Assembly: GCF_024171405.1 (NCBI RefSeq)
Contig: NZ_JALJZT010000002.1
Coordinates: forward strand, 2,822,392 to 2,886,391
Direction: 5' to 3'
Source: Qipengyuania citrea
GTDB taxonomy: Bacteria; Pseudomonadota; Alphaproteobacteria; Sphingomonadales; Sphingomonadaceae
DNA: 64,000 bases
Of this stretch, positions 50,502 to 60,191 are shown one piece after another (the stretch's first letter is position 1; each line of letters starts with the position of its first letter). The translations under genes and the position numbers were made by a program. The notes under the pieces were generated by a model. That model had not been told where the DNA came from and searched no databases. It saw only the letters and a program-made list of their open reading frames with translations.

Positions 50502-51524
50502 ATGGAGCGGGAAAATCAGTTTATCGGCCAGTCGGGGGCCTTCCTCGACGCGGTCGAACGGGCCAGTCGCGCGGCGCCGATGCGGCGCCCGGTACTGGTC
50601 ATCGGCGAGCGCGGAACCGGCAAGGAATTGATCGCCGAGCGCCTTCATCGCCTTTCCACCCGCTGGGACGAACCGCTGGTCGTCATGAACTGTGCCGCGC
50701 TGCCCGAAACGCTGATCGAGGCCGAATTGTTCGGTCATGAAGCAGGCGCTTTCACCGGCGCTACCAGAGTGCGCGCGGGCAGGTTCGAGGAAGCCGACAA
50801 GGGCACGCTATTTCTCGACGAACTGGGTACTTTGTCGATGGGCGCGCAGGAACGGCTGCTGCGCGCGGTCGAATATGGCGAGGTCACGCGGATCGGCTCC
50901 AGTCGCCCGACACGCGTCGATGTGCGCATCGTCGCCGCGACCAATGAAGATCTGCCGGCCAAGGCGGAACGCGGCGAATTTCGCGCCGATCTGCTCGACC
51001 GGCTGACCTTCGAGGTCATCACGCTGCCGCCGCTGCGCGTACGCGAGGGCGATATCGAAGTGCTGGCAGACTATTTCGGCCGCCGGATGGCCGCCGAACT
51101 GGGCTGGGAAGGCTGGCCGGGCTTTGCCCCGCATGTTGCCGAGCAGCTCGAGAAATACGACTGGCCGGGCAATGTCCGCGAATTGCGCAATGTCGTCGAG
51201 CGTGCGATCTATCGCTGGGACGATTGGGACGCGCCGATCGGCCATGCGGTGTTCGACCCCTTCGACAGTCCGTGGAAGCCGGTGGCCCCGCCGCCGCGCG
51301 CGGACCAGGCGGCTGCGCCCCCGGCCGCGCCCGCCTCTTCGGCGCCCGATTTCGACAGCATCGACGACCTGCGCGCGGCAGTCGATGCCCACGAACGCGC
51401 CATTGTCGAGCATGCGCTGGGCAAGCATCGCTGGAACCAGCGCCAGACCGCCAAGGCGCTGGGCCTGACCTATGACCAGCTGCGGCATTGCATCAAGAAG
51501 CACGCGCTCGCCGACGATAGCTGA
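50502..51524 (+). CDS. pspF: Sigma-54-dependent transcriptional activator PspF
   Basis: A 340-residue activator: AAA+ domain with Walker A GERGTGKE (35-42), GAFTGA at 82-87 (sigma-54 contact), Walker B GTLFLDEL (101-108) and the arginine-finger region FRADLLDRLTF; then a Pro/Ala-rich linker (about 262-290) and a Fis-type helix-turn-helix (RWNQRQTAKALGLTYDQLRH). It has no receiver domain, as expected for PspF. ATG 50502 (MERENQ) begins the domain; the frame extends upstream to 50448. The last 105 bp are duplicated 729 bp downstream. Confidence 0.95.
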   Translation: MERENQFIGQSGAFLDAVERASRAAPMRRPVLVIGERGTGKELIAERLHRLSTRWDEPLVVMNCAALPETLIEAELFGHEAGAFTGATRVRAGRFEEADKGTLFLDELGTLSMGAQERLLRAVEYGEVTRIGSSRPTRVDVRIVAATNEDLPAKAERGEFRADLLDRLTFEVITLPPLRVREGDIEVLADYFGRRMAAELGWEGWPGFAPHVAEQLEKYDWPGNVRELRNVVERAIYRWDDWDAPIGHAVFDPFDSPWKPVAPPPRADQAAAPPAAPASSAPDFDSIDDLRAAVDAHERAIVEHALGKHRWNQRQTAKALGLTYDQLRHCIKKHALADDS

Positions 51525-51533
51525 ACCGGCGCG
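51429..51533 (+). repeat. Direct repeat copy 1 (3' end of pspF)
   Basis: 105 bp identical to 52158-52262 except at 51464 (C against T at 52193). It covers the recognition helix, the stop codon and 9 bp beyond. Upstream of the repeat, the two copies diverge at nucleotide level but still encode similar protein. Confidence 0.95.
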
Positions 51534-51550
51534 GTCTCTTTGCGGTCATT

Positions 51551-51700
51551 ATGAGGAGCTAAAGGATCTGGCTAATTGTGCGGATTATGTGGGAGGCGAT
51601 AGTGGGGGGGGCGGTGCGGTGCACTAGCGCGCCTGTTGTCACAGGCGGAGTAAGTACGGCTTCTCATGGCGGGCGGGGAAACTATTGCTGGGGGTTTTCG
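51551..51700 (+). pseudogene. Possible degraded double-glycine-leader bacteriocin gene
   Basis: With one base added after ATGAG at 51551, the frame would read MR, ELKDLANCADYVGG, DSGG, a leader-like sequence ending in a double glycine. A further one-base shift in the G8 run at 51604-51611 continues into AVRCTSAPVVTGGVSTASHG then GRGNYCWGF. In the sequence as given the first frame stops after MRS. Small peptides of this plan with a following membrane protein occur as bacteriocin and immunity pairs, but the two shifts make this a reconstruction. Confidence 0.3.
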
Positions 51701-52048
51701 ATGATGGATAGCAATCTTCTTATCAAAAGCGTGATTAAGTTCATGGCAATTTTTGGGAGTTTGTTTGTGGTGACTATGGCGTCATTCATGAATGGTGGAG
51801 TCCTCATCGCGTGGACTTCACTTCTGCTCGTGATTATTGCAATTTCAGCCGCGGGAATTGTCAGTAGCGCCAAGAGAATTAACATTTTGCCTGCACTAAC
51901 TCCGCTTTTTTTAGCTTTTTTCCTGATTTATGAGTCTGTGTTCGGCCGGGATCCGGGCTTCCCTCTTGATATCATCATTTTAGCGATCTTTATCGTGTGC
52001 CTGTCGACGTATTTGATTCTGGTGCAAAGAGGTATGGAATTTCGCTGA
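51701..52048 (+). CDS. Small four-helix membrane protein in a low-GC cassette
   Basis: A 115-residue protein with about four hydrophobic segments (FMAIFGSLFVVTMASF, ILIAWTSLLLVIIAISAAGI shortened as IAWTSLLLVIIAIS, LPALTPLFLAFFLIY and DIIILAIFIVCLSTYLIL). Codon use is clearly AT-richer than in the neighbours, which suggests foreign origin. ATG 51701 or 51704 follows a weak GGGGG. It lies between the two copies of the pspF 3' end. An immunity role for the adjacent bacteriocin-like remnant is a guess. Confidence 0.6.
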   Translation: MMDSNLLIKSVIKFMAIFGSLFVVTMASFMNGGVLIAWTSLLLVIIAISAAGIVSSAKRINILPALTPLFLAFFLIYESVFGRDPGFPLDIIILAIFIVCLSTYLILVQRGMEFR

Positions 52049-52253
52049 GATCGCCGCTTCCGCACAGTTCGCGCCCGATCAAAAGCATATCGACGCCCTC
52101 CGCTCAGCAGTGGGTGCGCATGAGCGCGCGATCGTCGAATTCGCGCTCGGCAAGCACCGCTGGAACCAGCGCCAGACCGCCAAGGCGCTGGGTCTGACCT
52201 ATGACCAGCTGCGGCATTGCATCAAGAAGCACGCGCTCGCCGACGATAGCTGA
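52047..52253 (+). pseudogene. Truncated second copy of the pspF C-terminus
   Basis: An open segment of 68 codons, EIAASAQFAPDQKHIDALRS followed by AVGAHERAIVEFALGKHRWN, ends exactly like PspF (CIKKHALADDS). It has only the HTH domain and overlaps the stop of the 115-residue protein in another frame. The first half differs from pspF by many substitutions, while the last 105 bp are nearly identical. It is best seen as the remnant of the original, or a donor, pspF end. Confidence 0.85.
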
Positions 52254-52262
52254 ACCGGCGCG
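52158..52262 (+). repeat. Direct repeat copy 2 (pspF 3' end remnant)
   Basis: The partner of 51429-51533, spaced 729 bp, with a single mismatch. The region 52263-52399 that follows is the leader of the rimP operon and contains a hairpin CCCCAT/ATGGGG (about 52364-52381). Confidence 0.95.
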
Positions 52263-52399
52263 TCTTCGCGCTTGCTTTTCAACCGACTCCCGCTTATCTG
52301 GCTGCTCATCCCGACATTGTCGCGACACTGGAGGGGCTGGCGCCGCAAGGGGCCGGCACGAAACCCCATTGTCGCATGGGGCGCATAAGTGGAGAACGA

Positions 52400-52957
52400 A
52401 TGGCCGATTTGGAACGCTTGACCGAAGTGATCGAACCCGAGGCACAGGCCCTTGGTTTCGAGCTCGTGCGCGTCAAGATGGTGTCCTCGGAAGCCGGTGA
52501 CGGCGGCGAGGCGCTGCAGATCATGGCCGAAGATCCCGCCACCGGACAGTTGGTGATCGAACAATGCGCCGCGTTGTCGCGCCGGGTATCCGAGCGCATG
52601 GACGCGCTCGAGGAACAGGGCGAAGTGCTGGTGACCGGCGCCTATCACCTCGAAGTGTCCAGCCCCGGCATCGACCGCCCGCTGACCCGCGCGAAGGATT
52701 TCGCCAGTTGGGCCGGGCATGAAGTGAAGATTTCCATGGCCAAGGGCTATGACGGCCAGCGCAATCTGCGCGGCGAATTGAAAGGTATCGAAGGCGACAC
52801 GGTTGCCGTCGAAGACCGCAAGGCGGGCGAGGTGTTCCTTCCCCGTGACCAGATACATTCGGCCAAACTCGTCCTGACCGACGAATTGATTGCCGCCACC
52901 CAGCCGCTCGACACGAGCGGTGCCGATGACATCGAAGAAGAAAAGGCAGACGACTGA
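52400..52957 (+). CDS. rimP: Ribosome maturation factor RimP
   Basis: A 185-residue protein. The N-terminal domain has LGFELVRVKMV and the acidic DGGEALQIMAED; the central GAYHLEVSSPGIDRPLTRAK is diagnostic, followed by the SH3-like C-terminal domain. It assists 30S subunit maturation. GGAGAACGA precedes ATG 52400. It starts the rimP-nusA-ylxR-infB operon, sharing one base with nusA. Confidence 0.95.
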   Translation: MADLERLTEVIEPEAQALGFELVRVKMVSSEAGDGGEALQIMAEDPATGQLVIEQCAALSRRVSERMDALEEQGEVLVTGAYHLEVSSPGIDRPLTRAKDFASWAGHEVKISMAKGYDGQRNLRGELKGIEGDTVAVEDRKAGEVFLPRDQIHSAKLVLTDELIAATQPLDTSGADDIEEEKADD

Positions 52958-54621
52958 TGGCCAGTGCCATTTCCGCCAACAAGGCTGAACTCCTCGCGAT
53001 TGCAACCTCGGTCGCCTCCGAAAAGATGATCGACAAGGCGATCGTCATCGAGGCGATGGAAGAAGCGATCCAGAAATCTGCCCGCAACCGTTATGGTGCG
53101 GAAAACGACATCCGCGCCAAGCTCGATCCGCTGACCGGCGATCTGCGCCTGTGGCGCGTTGTCGAGGTCGTCGAGGAAGTCGAGGACTACTTCAAGCAGA
53201 TCGATCTCAAGGCCGCCGAAAAGCTGCAGGACGACGCCAAGGTCGGCGACTTCATCGTCGACCCGCTGCCTCCGGTCGACCTGGGACGTATCGACGCGCA
53301 GAGCGCCAAGCAGGTGATCTTCCAGAAGGTCCGCGATGCCGAGCGCGAACGCCAGTTCGAAGAATTCAAGGACCGCGCGGGCGAAGTCATCACCGGCGTG
53401 ATCAAATCGGTCGAGTTCGGCCATGTGATCGTCAACCTCGGCCGCGCCGAGGGCGTGATCCGCCGCGACCAGCAGATTCCGCGCGAAGCCGCGCGTGTCG
53501 GCGAACGCGTCCGCGCGCTGATCACCAAGGTGGAACGCAACAACCGCGGCCCGCAGATCTTCCTCAGCCGCGCGCATCCCGACTTCATGAAGAAGCTGTT
53601 CGCGCAGGAAGTGCCCGAAATCTACGATGGCATCATCGAGATCAAGGCCGCCGCCCGCGACCCGGGCAGCCGTGCCAAGATCGGCGTGATCAGCCACGAC
53701 AGCAGCATCGACCCGGTCGGTGCCTGCGTCGGCATGAAGGGCAGCCGCGTCCAGGCAGTCGTACAGGAACTGCAGGGCGAAAAGATCGACATCATTCCCT
53801 GGAGCGATGACGGCGCGACCTTCATCGTCAACGCGCTTCAGCCCGCCACCGTCGCCCGCGTCGTGCTCGACGAGGAAGAGGGCCGCATCGAAGTGGTCGT
53901 TCCCGACGACCAGCTGTCGCTCGCCATTGGTCGCCGCGGCCAGAACGTGCGTCTCGCCAGCCAGCTGACGGGCAACCAGATCGACATCATGACCGAGGAA
54001 GAAGCCTCGGAGAAGCGCCAGAAGGAATTCGCCGAGCGCTCGAAGATGTTCGAGGAAGAACTCGACGTCGACGAAACGCTGTCGCAGCTGCTGGTTGCGG
54101 AAGGCTTCGCCGAACTCGAGGAAGTCGCCTATGTCGAGCTCGAAGAGCTGGCCGCGATCGAAGGCTTCGACGACGACCTCGCCGAAGAACTCCAGAACCG
54201 CGCCAAGGAAGCGATCGACCGCCAGGAAGCCGCGCACCGCGAGGCGCGCCGCGAACTGGGCGTAGAGGACGATCTGGCCGAGCTGCCGCATATCAGCGAA
54301 GCCATGCTGGTCACGTTGGGCAAGGCGGGCATCAAGACGCTCGACGACCTGGCCGACCTCGCGACCGACGAACTCATCGCGCGCAAGCGCGAAGCACCGC
54401 GTCGCCGCAACAATGCTCCTGCCGATGGCCCGCCGATGCGGCGCCCTTCGGTGCGCGAGCAGGACAAGGGCGGCGTGCTGGGCGATTATGGCCTGAGCGA
54501 AGAGCAGGGCAACGAGATCATCATGGCGGCCCGCGCGCATTGGTTCGAAGACGAGGAAGCTCCGGCACCCGCCGAGACGTCCGACACGCAGGAGGCCGCC
54601 GATGCGGACTCCACCCAATGA
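52957..54621 (+). CDS. nusA: Transcription termination/antitermination factor NusA
   Basis: A 554-residue protein. The N-terminal RNA-polymerase-binding domain (1-125) is followed by an S1 domain (about 132-200, [20 protein letters not shown]), two KH domains ([12 protein letters not shown] and [19 protein letters not shown] regions) and a C-terminal acidic extension with HhH-like repeats ([20 protein letters not shown]). It overlaps the following ylxR gene by 20 bp. All expected domains are intact. Confidence 0.97.
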   Translation: MASAISANKAELLAIATSVASEKMIDKAIVIEAMEEAIQKSARNRYGAENDIRAKLDPLTGDLRLWRVVEVVEEVEDYFKQIDLKAAEKLQDDAKVGDFIVDPLPPVDLGRIDAQSAKQVIFQKVRDAERERQFEEFKDRAGEVITGVIKSVEFGHVIVNLGRAEGVIRRDQQIPREAARVGERVRALITKVERNNRGPQIFLSRAHPDFMKKLFAQEVPEIYDGIIEIKAAARDPGSRAKIGVISHDSSIDPVGACVGMKGSRVQAVVQELQGEKIDIIPWSDDGATFIVNALQPATVARVVLDEEEGRIEVVVPDDQLSLAIGRRGQNVRLASQLTGNQIDIMTEEEASEKRQKEFAERSKMFEEELDVDETLSQLLVAEGFAELEEVAYVELEELAAIEGFDDDLAEELQNRAKEAIDRQEAAHREARRELGVEDDLAELPHISEAMLVTLGKAGIKTLDDLADLATDELIARKREAPRRRNNAPADGPPMRRPSVREQDKGGVLGDYGLSEEQGNEIIMAARAHWFEDEEAPAPAETSDTQEAADADSTQ

Positions 54622-55354
54622 GAGCCTGAGTTCCGACATCGCTGACACGCCGCAGGCCCGGAAAGCTTCCGAGCCCGAAAGGCGCTGCATCCTGTCGGGT
54701 GAGACGGCCCCGCGCGAAACGCTCGTGCGGCTGGTTGCCTCGCCCGCAGGGCTGGTCCTGCCCGATGCGCACGAAAAGGCCCCCGGGCGCGGTGCCTGGA
54801 TCGGGGTGTCGCGTGACGAGTTTGCCGCTGCGCTTGCCGGTGGCAAGCTCAAGGGCGCCTTGTCGCGTGCGTTCAAGACCGGCGATCTCGAAGTGTCCGG
54901 GAATTTGCCTGAAATGGTCGAAAATGCGCTGACCCGCGTATTGCTCGACCGGCTGGGGCTCGAAATGCGCGTGGGAAGTCTTATCTTGGGCACCCAGCGC
55001 ATCGCCGAACAGGCACGCGGCGGGGCGGTAGCCCTATTGCTGCATGCCCGCGATGCCAGCGAGGACGGGCGCAAGAAGCTCGATCAGGCATGGCGCGTCG
55101 GGCGCGATGCGGAAGGTTCGGGCGAGCGCGGTCTCGAACTGCCTCTGGACCGGAACGCTTTGTCTGTGGCATTGGGCCGCGACAATGTCGTCCATCTGGC
55201 GCTGGCCGATGAAGCTGCGGCTGCAAGGGTGATGAAACCCCTGACGCGCCTCATGCACTATTTGGGGCATGATCTGCCCGCCGCAGATGGGCGCGCCACG
55301 CCGCGCGCCGATGACGAATTGAACGAGATAAAGAAGAGAAACGAGCAAGAATGA
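54602..55354 (+). CDS. YlxR (DUF448) RNA-binding protein fused to an L7Ae-like domain
   Basis: A 250-residue fusion. Residues 27-105 form the YlxR/DUF448 domain ([20 protein letters not shown], then [13 protein letters not shown]). Residues about 110-195 resemble the L7Ae/YlxQ family ([20 protein letters not shown] followed by [11 protein letters not shown]). The tail is charged. In Bacillus the two are separate genes in the same nusA-infB operon; the fused form is common in alphaproteobacteria. It overlaps nusA by 20 bp and infB by 4 bp. Confidence 0.87.
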   Translation: MRTPPNESLSSDIADTPQARKASEPERRCILSGETAPRETLVRLVASPAGLVLPDAHEKAPGRGAWIGVSRDEFAAALAGGKLKGALSRAFKTGDLEVSGNLPEMVENALTRVLLDRLGLEMRVGSLILGTQRIAEQARGGAVALLLHARDASEDGRKKLDQAWRVGRDAEGSGERGLELPLDRNALSVALGRDNVVHLALADEAAAARVMKPLTRLMHYLGHDLPAADGRATPRADDELNEIKKRNEQE

Positions 55355-57888
55355 GCGACGACGAAAAGAAACCAGCCCGCAAGCCGCTGACCCTGAAGGG
55401 TGCGCAGCCGGGCGAGGTCAAGCAGACCTTCAGCCACGGCCGCACCAACAAGGTCGCGGTCGAGGTGAAGCGCCGCCGTAAGCTCGTGAAGCCGGGTGAG
55501 ACTCCGCCGCCCGCAGAGCCCGCGCCCGCGCCGCCGCCGCCCGCACCCGAGCCGACCCCGGCTCCGGCTCCGGTTGCCGAAAAGGCTGCGCCGAAGAAGA
55601 AGGCCGCGCCCGCTGACGAGACTCCGCAGGAGCGCGTCGCGCGGCTCCAGCGCGAGGCCGAGGAAGATCGCCTGCGGCAGGCCGAGGATGCGCGCAAGCG
55701 CGAGGAACAGCAGGCCCGCCAGGCTGCCGAAGACCAGAAGAAGCGCGCCGAAGACAAGCGCAAAGCCGAGGAAGAGGCTGCCCAGCAAGCGGCCACTGCG
55801 GACAAGACCGCTGCCGAAGCACCGGCGGAAGCGGCCGTAGAAGCGCCCGCCGAGGAAGCACCCGCCGCCAAGGATGCGGGCAGCACGCCGTCGCCTGCGC
55901 CGCGCCGGTTCACCCCGGTTGCGCGCCCCGAGCCCAAGAAGCCCGAGCGCAAGAAGAAGGAAGAAAAGCCTGCGCGCGGTGCCGAGCCGGTCGACAAGCG
56001 TCGTTCGGGCAAGCTGACCGTCAACAAGGCCCTCAACGAGGACGAAGGTCGCCGCGCCCGTTCGCTCGCCGCGCTCAAGCGTGCGCGCGAGAAGGAGCGC
56101 CGGATGCAGGGCGGCCCGTCGAAGCCGCGCGAAAAGCAGGTCCGCGATGTCATCGTCCCCGAGGCGATCACGGTTGGCGAACTGGCCAAGCGCATGGGCG
56201 AAAAGGGTGCCGACCTCGTCAAGGAACTCTTCAATCTCGACATGATGGTCACCGTCAACCAGACGATCGACCAGGACACTGCGGAATTGCTGGTCGACCA
56301 GTTCGGCCACAATATCGAGAAGGTTTCCGAAGCCGATGTCGACATCGCCAAGGAAGCCGATGTCGATCCGCCCGAAACGCTCAAGCCGCGTCCGGCGGTG
56401 GTCACCATCATGGGCCATGTCGACCACGGCAAGACCAGCCTGCTCGACGCCCTGCGCGGCGCGAATGTGGTCAAGGGCGAAGCCGGCGGCATCACGCAGC
56501 ATATCGGCAGCTACCAGGTGCAGACGAAGGGCGGCGATGCTATCACCTTCCTCGATACGCCGGGTCACGCCGCCTTTACCGAGATGCGCCAGCGCGGTGC
56601 CAATGTCACCGATATCGTGGTGCTGGTGGTGGCCGCCGATGACGGCATCATGCCGCAGACGATCGAAGCCATCAATCACACCAAGGCCGCGGGCGTCCCG
56701 ATGATCGTCGCGATCAACAAGATGGACAAGCCCGAAGCCAATCCGGACAACATCCGCACGCGCTTGCTCGAACACGAAGTGATCGTCGAGAAGATGTCGG
56801 GCGATGTGCAGGACGTGGAAATCTCCGCCAAGGAGAAAACCGGTCTCGACAAGCTGCTCGACGCGATCAGCCTGCAGGCCGAACTGCTCGAGCTGAAGGC
56901 CAATCCCGACCGCATGGCCGAGGCCACGGTCATCGAAGCGCAGCTCGACAAGGGCCGCGGGCCGGTGGCCACCGTGCTCGTCACGCGCGGTACGCTGGAG
57001 CGCGGCAACACCTTCGTGGTCGGGACGCAAAGCGGCCGCGTCCGCGCGATCGTCAACGACCAGGGCAAGCAGATCAAGAAGGCCGGCCCCTCGATGCCGG
57101 TCGAGGTCCTCGGCCTGGGCGGCGTGCCGTCTGCCGGTGACGTGCTGAGTGTGGTCGAAAACGAACAGCGCGCGCGCGAAGTGGCCGAATACCGCCAGGA
57201 AAAGGCGACCGAGAAGCGCACTGCGCTGGCCCCGACCAGCTTCGATACGATGTTCAACAACCTCGCTTCGGATGTGGTCGAATTCCCCGTGCTGGTGAAA
57301 GCCGACGTGCAGGGGTCGGTGGAAGCCATCACCACCGCGCTGCACAATCTGTCGAACGATCTCATCAAGGTCCGCGTGCTGCACGCCGGCGTGGGTGCGA
57401 TCACCGAAAGCGATGTCCAGCTGGCGGCCGCCTCGAAGGCGCCGATCATCGGCTTCAACGTGCGTCCGAACGCCAAGGCGCGCGAACTGGTCAAGCGCGA
57501 TGGCGTCGAGATGAAGTATTACGACGTGATCTATCACCTGACCGACGAAATCGCGAAGGAAATGGCGGGCGAGCTGGGTCCGGAACGGATCGAACATGTC
57601 GTTGGCCGTGCCGCGGTCAAGGACGTGTTCCGGTCGGGCAAGAAGGACAAGGCGGCTGGTCTGCTGGTCGAGGAAGGCGTCATCCGCAAGGGGCTGCATG
57701 CACGCCTCACGCGCGACGACGTCATCGTCTCGGCGACGACCATCGCTTCGCTGCGGCGCTTCAAGGACGATGTGGACGAAGTCCGCACCGGGCTCGAATG
57801 CGGCGTGGTGCTGGCCGACACGAACGACATCAAGGCGGGCGACCAGCTTGAAGTCTTCGAGGTCGAGGAGCGCGAACGGACGCTGTGA
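55351..57888 (+). CDS. infB: Translation initiation factor IF-2
   Basis: An 845-residue GTPase. A long Lys/Glu/Ala/Pro-rich N-terminal region (about 1-260) precedes the IF2_N helix, and the G domain carries GHVDHGKTS (about 356), DTPGHAAF and NKMDKP. Domains II-IV follow, including [14 protein letters not shown]-2 places fMet-tRNA on the 30S subunit. Its stop overlaps a downstream GTG small gene by GTGA. Confidence 0.97.
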   Translation: MSDDEKKPARKPLTLKGAQPGEVKQTFSHGRTNKVAVEVKRRRKLVKPGETPPPAEPAPAPPPPAPEPTPAPAPVAEKAAPKKKAAPADETPQERVARLQREAEEDRLRQAEDARKREEQQARQAAEDQKKRAEDKRKAEEEAAQQAATADKTAAEAPAEAAVEAPAEEAPAAKDAGSTPSPAPRRFTPVARPEPKKPERKKKEEKPARGAEPVDKRRSGKLTVNKALNEDEGRRARSLAALKRAREKERRMQGGPSKPREKQVRDVIVPEAITVGELAKRMGEKGADLVKELFNLDMMVTVNQTIDQDTAELLVDQFGHNIEKVSEADVDIAKEADVDPPETLKPRPAVVTIMGHVDHGKTSLLDALRGANVVKGEAGGITQHIGSYQVQTKGGDAITFLDTPGHAAFTEMRQRGANVTDIVVLVVAADDGIMPQTIEAINHTKAAGVPMIVAINKMDKPEANPDNIRTRLLEHEVIVEKMSGDVQDVEISAKEKTGLDKLLDAISLQAELLELKANPDRMAEATVIEAQLDKGRGPVATVLVTRGTLERGNTFVVGTQSGRVRAIVNDQGKQIKKAGPSMPVEVLGLGGVPSAGDVLSVVENEQRAREVAEYRQEKATEKRTALAPTSFDTMFNNLASDVVEFPVLVKADVQGSVEAITTALHNLSNDLIKVRVLHAGVGAITESDVQLAAASKAPIIGFNVRPNAKARELVKRDGVEMKYYDVIYHLTDEIAKEMAGELGPERIEHVVGRAAVKDVFRSGKKDKAAGLLVEEGVIRKGLHARLTRDDVIVSATTIASLRRFKDDVDEVRTGLECGVVLADTNDIKAGDQLEVFEVEERERTL

Positions 57889-58031
57889 CGAACCAATCGG
57901 AGGAAGGCGAACCCGAGGATTTCAAGGCATTCGACAAATTGAGCGGATGCGGCTTTGATGGTCTCGTGGGATGCCTGCCTCTGATTGCCGCAGTCATTCT
58001 CGCGCCTATCCTGCTTTTGACGAGCCGATGA
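57885..58031 (+). CDS. 48-residue membrane peptide overlapping infB
   Basis: It starts GTG inside the infB stop (GTGA) and ends just before the thioesterase gene at 58033. The peptide has an acidic N-terminus (EEGEPEDFKAF) and one C-terminal hydrophobic helix (about 28-44, VGCLPLIAAVILAPILLL), with cysteines at positions 22 and 30. No family is recognised. Position and tight overlaps support real translation. Confidence 0.62.
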   Translation: MTNQSEEGEPEDFKAFDKLSGCGFDGLVGCLPLIAAVILAPILLLTSR

Positions 58032-58032
58032 T

Positions 58033-58449
58033 ATGAGTGATCGCACCACCCACGCGCTCGGCGCGGCGCATGCCGATCTGATGGGCGTGCAGTTCGACAG
58101 CTTCGACACGGAGCGCGAGGAAATCACCCTGCGCTTCCACGCCCCCGATGCCTTCATTACCCCGCGCGGCAGCGTGCAGGGCGGGCTCGTCGCAGGGTTC
58201 CTCGACGAGGTGATGGGATGGGCGCATGTCTGGGCCACCGACCACGCCGAAGCGCCGCTCAATCTCGACATTTCGATGAGCCTGCTCAAGCCGGTCATGG
58301 CGGGGCCGTTGATCGGCAAGGGCCGCGTTATCCGCCGCGGGCGCAAGGTCATCTTCCTCGAAGGCGAACTGTTCGACGAGGCGGGCAAGCTGCTCGCCCG
58401 CGCAACCAGCACCGCCATCCCCACACCGCGCCCGGGCGGGGCCGCCTGA
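58033..58449 (+). CDS. PaaI-family hotdog thioesterase
   Basis: A 138-residue hot-dog protein. The signature [20 protein letters not shown] carries the Asp/Glu catalytic area of the PaaI/DUF4442 group, with [20 protein letters not shown] after it. It hydrolyses acyl-CoA; its substrate is unknown. It starts 1 bp after the 48-residue gene and its stop is joined by TGATG to the next small frame. An unexpected enzyme inside an information-processing operon. Confidence 0.85.
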   Translation: MSDRTTHALGAAHADLMGVQFDSFDTEREEITLRFHAPDAFITPRGSVQGGLVAGFLDEVMGWAHVWATDHAEAPLNLDISMSLLKPVMAGPLIGKGRVIRRGRKVIFLEGELFDEAGKLLARATSTAIPTPRPGGAA

Positions 58450-58496
58450 TGGCCTATCCTGCCGCGCTCCAGCGACTTACCGAAAGACTTGCCTGA
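58449..58496 (+). other. 15-codon open frame joining the thioesterase gene and rbfA
   Basis: ATG 58449 overlaps the thioesterase stop (TGATG) and its own stop TGA overlaps the rbfA ATG (TGATG). It encodes [15 protein letters not shown]. It may serve only to pass ribosomes from one gene to the next. Whether the peptide matters cannot be judged. Confidence 0.4.
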
Positions 58497-58894
58497 TGGC
58501 CCGCAGCGACACCACTCCCGAACAGCAATCGGTCCGCGTCCTCAAGGTGGGCGAACGCGTCCGCCATATCCTGTCCGAACTGCTCGCGCGCGGCGAGGCG
58601 CATGATGACGTGCTTTCCGCCAGCAACATCGCCGTCACCGAAGTGCGGATGACGCCCGACCTGCGCAATGCGAAAGCCTATGTGAAGCCGCTGCTGGGCG
58701 AGGACGAGGGGCAGGTGCTCAAGGCGCTGCGGACCAATACCGCCTTCTTCCAGAAGGAAGTGGCCCAGCGGCTTGGCCTGAAATTCGCGCCTAAGCTCAA
58801 CTTCCAGCCCGACGAGAGCTTCGACGAAGCCGACCGCATCGAACAATTGCTGAGCGATCCCAAGGTGGTGCGCGACCTCGACGACGAGGACTGA
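58496..58894 (+). CDS. rbfA: Ribosome-binding factor A
   Basis: A 132-residue KH-like protein: [39 protein letters not shown] segment (here [20 protein letters not shown]) and [20 protein letters not shown]. RbfA helps 16S rRNA 5'-end processing and cold adaptation of 30S assembly. It lies between the thioesterase and tdk with abutting junctions. Confidence 0.94.
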   Translation: MARSDTTPEQQSVRVLKVGERVRHILSELLARGEAHDDVLSASNIAVTEVRMTPDLRNAKAYVKPLLGEDEGQVLKALRTNTAFFQKEVAQRLGLKFAPKLNFQPDESFDEADRIEQLLSDPKVVRDLDDED

Positions 58895-59473
58895 GTGGCC
58901 AAGCTCTATTTCTATTATGCGAGCATGAATGCGGGGAAGAGTTCGACCCTGCTCCAGACCGCGTTCAATTATGGCGAACGCGGTATGCGCGTATCGCTAT
59001 GGACCGCCGCGCTCGACAATCGGCCGGGGTTCGGCGCCATTTCCAGCCGCATCGGGCTGGCCAGCGATGCGCATCGCTACGAAACCGACACCGATATCGA
59101 AACGCGGGTGTTGGCCGACCATGCCGCCGACCCGATCGCCTGCGTGCTGGTCGACGAGGCGCAATTCCTCACCCGCGACCAGGTCTGGCAATTGGCGCGG
59201 CTGGCCGACGATGCGGGCATCCCGGTGCTCTGCTATGGCCTGCGCACCGATTTCCAAGGCGAATTGTTCACCGGCTCCGCCTCGCTGCTCGGCATTGCCG
59301 ATGCGCTGGTCGAACTGAAAGCGGTCTGCGATTGCGGCCGCAAGGCGACGATGAACCTGCGCGTCGATGCGCAGAGCAAGGCGGTGCGCGAAGGCGCGCA
59401 GACCGAAATTGGCGGGAACGACCGCTATGTCGCCATGTGCCGGCGGCATTTTTGCGAAGCGCTGGCGGGTTGA
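58895..59473 (+). CDS. tdk: Thymidine kinase (type II)
   Basis: A 192-residue kinase with P-loop SMNAGKSS (residues 10-17), the DEAQF metal/substrate motif and the zinc-ribbon cysteines (KAVCDCGRKATMN and MCRRHFC). It phosphorylates thymidine for salvage. It begins at GTG directly after the rbfA stop (zero gap). Length is normal. Confidence 0.94.
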   Translation: MAKLYFYYASMNAGKSSTLLQTAFNYGERGMRVSLWTAALDNRPGFGAISSRIGLASDAHRYETDTDIETRVLADHAADPIACVLVDEAQFLTRDQVWQLARLADDAGIPVLCYGLRTDFQGELFTGSASLLGIADALVELKAVCDCGRKATMNLRVDAQSKAVREGAQTEIGGNDRYVAMCRRHFCEALAG

Positions 59474-59498
59474 CCCGGCGCACCCTATCTAGCCGGCC

Positions 59499-60191
59499 AT
59501 GACCGAAACCCTTCTCCTCGCGGTGATCCTGATCCCGTGCCTGATCGTCGCCATCGTGTTCCACGAGGTGGCGCATGGCTGGGCCGCGCTCGCGCTGGGC
59601 GATCCCACCGCCAAGGAACAGCGCCGCCTCTCGCTCAACCCGATCCGCCACATCGACCCCATCGGCACGCTGCTGGTCCCCGGCGCGCTGGCGCTATTCG
59701 GCGGACCGATCTTCGGCTGGGCGAAACCCGTCCCGGTACGCGGCGACCGCCTGCGCGATCCGCGTTTCGGCATGGTCGCTGTGGCTGCCGCAGGGCCGGG
59801 GACCAATCTGCTGCTCGCGCTGGTCGGGGCCGTGCTGTTCGGCGCTGTTTCCGGCGCGATCATTGCGGCGGGTGCGGTGCCGCCCGATTGGCTGCTGTCT
59901 GCAGGCGGCATGTTCATCCTGATCAACGTCTTTTTGGCGCTGTTCAACCTGCTGCCGATCCCGCCCTTCGATGGGTCGCATATCGTCGGCGGATTGCTGC
60001 CGCGCAAATGGGCGGTGAACTGGCAGAAACTGCAATCGCTTGGCATGCTGTTCTTCATCGTGCTGATCGCGGCGACCTGGGCCTTTCCCGACAGCGGGCT
60101 GATCGAGAACACCGTGCTGCCACCGGTATTGTGGATGCAGGAACGCTATTTTGAACTGGCCGAGTGGGTCGCGCGCGGGATCGCGGGATGA
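59499..60191 (+). CDS. Site-2-protease family M50 membrane metallopeptidase
   Basis: A 230-residue polytopic protein. The zinc site is FHEVAHGWAALALGD (HExxH) in the first helix and the distal Asp lies in PPFDGSHIVGGLL (NPDG-like). About six helices. Members cleave within the membrane, often in stress signalling; this short form lacks a PDZ domain. It overlaps truB by 4 bp. The substrate is unknown. Confidence 0.9.
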   Translation: MTETLLLAVILIPCLIVAIVFHEVAHGWAALALGDPTAKEQRRLSLNPIRHIDPIGTLLVPGALALFGGPIFGWAKPVPVRGDRLRDPRFGMVAVAAAGPGTNLLLALVGAVLFGAVSGAIIAAGAVPPDWLLSAGGMFILINVFLALFNLLPIPPFDGSHIVGGLLPRKWAVNWQKLQSLGMLFFIVLIAATWAFPDSGLIENTVLPPVLWMQERYFELAEWVARGIAG

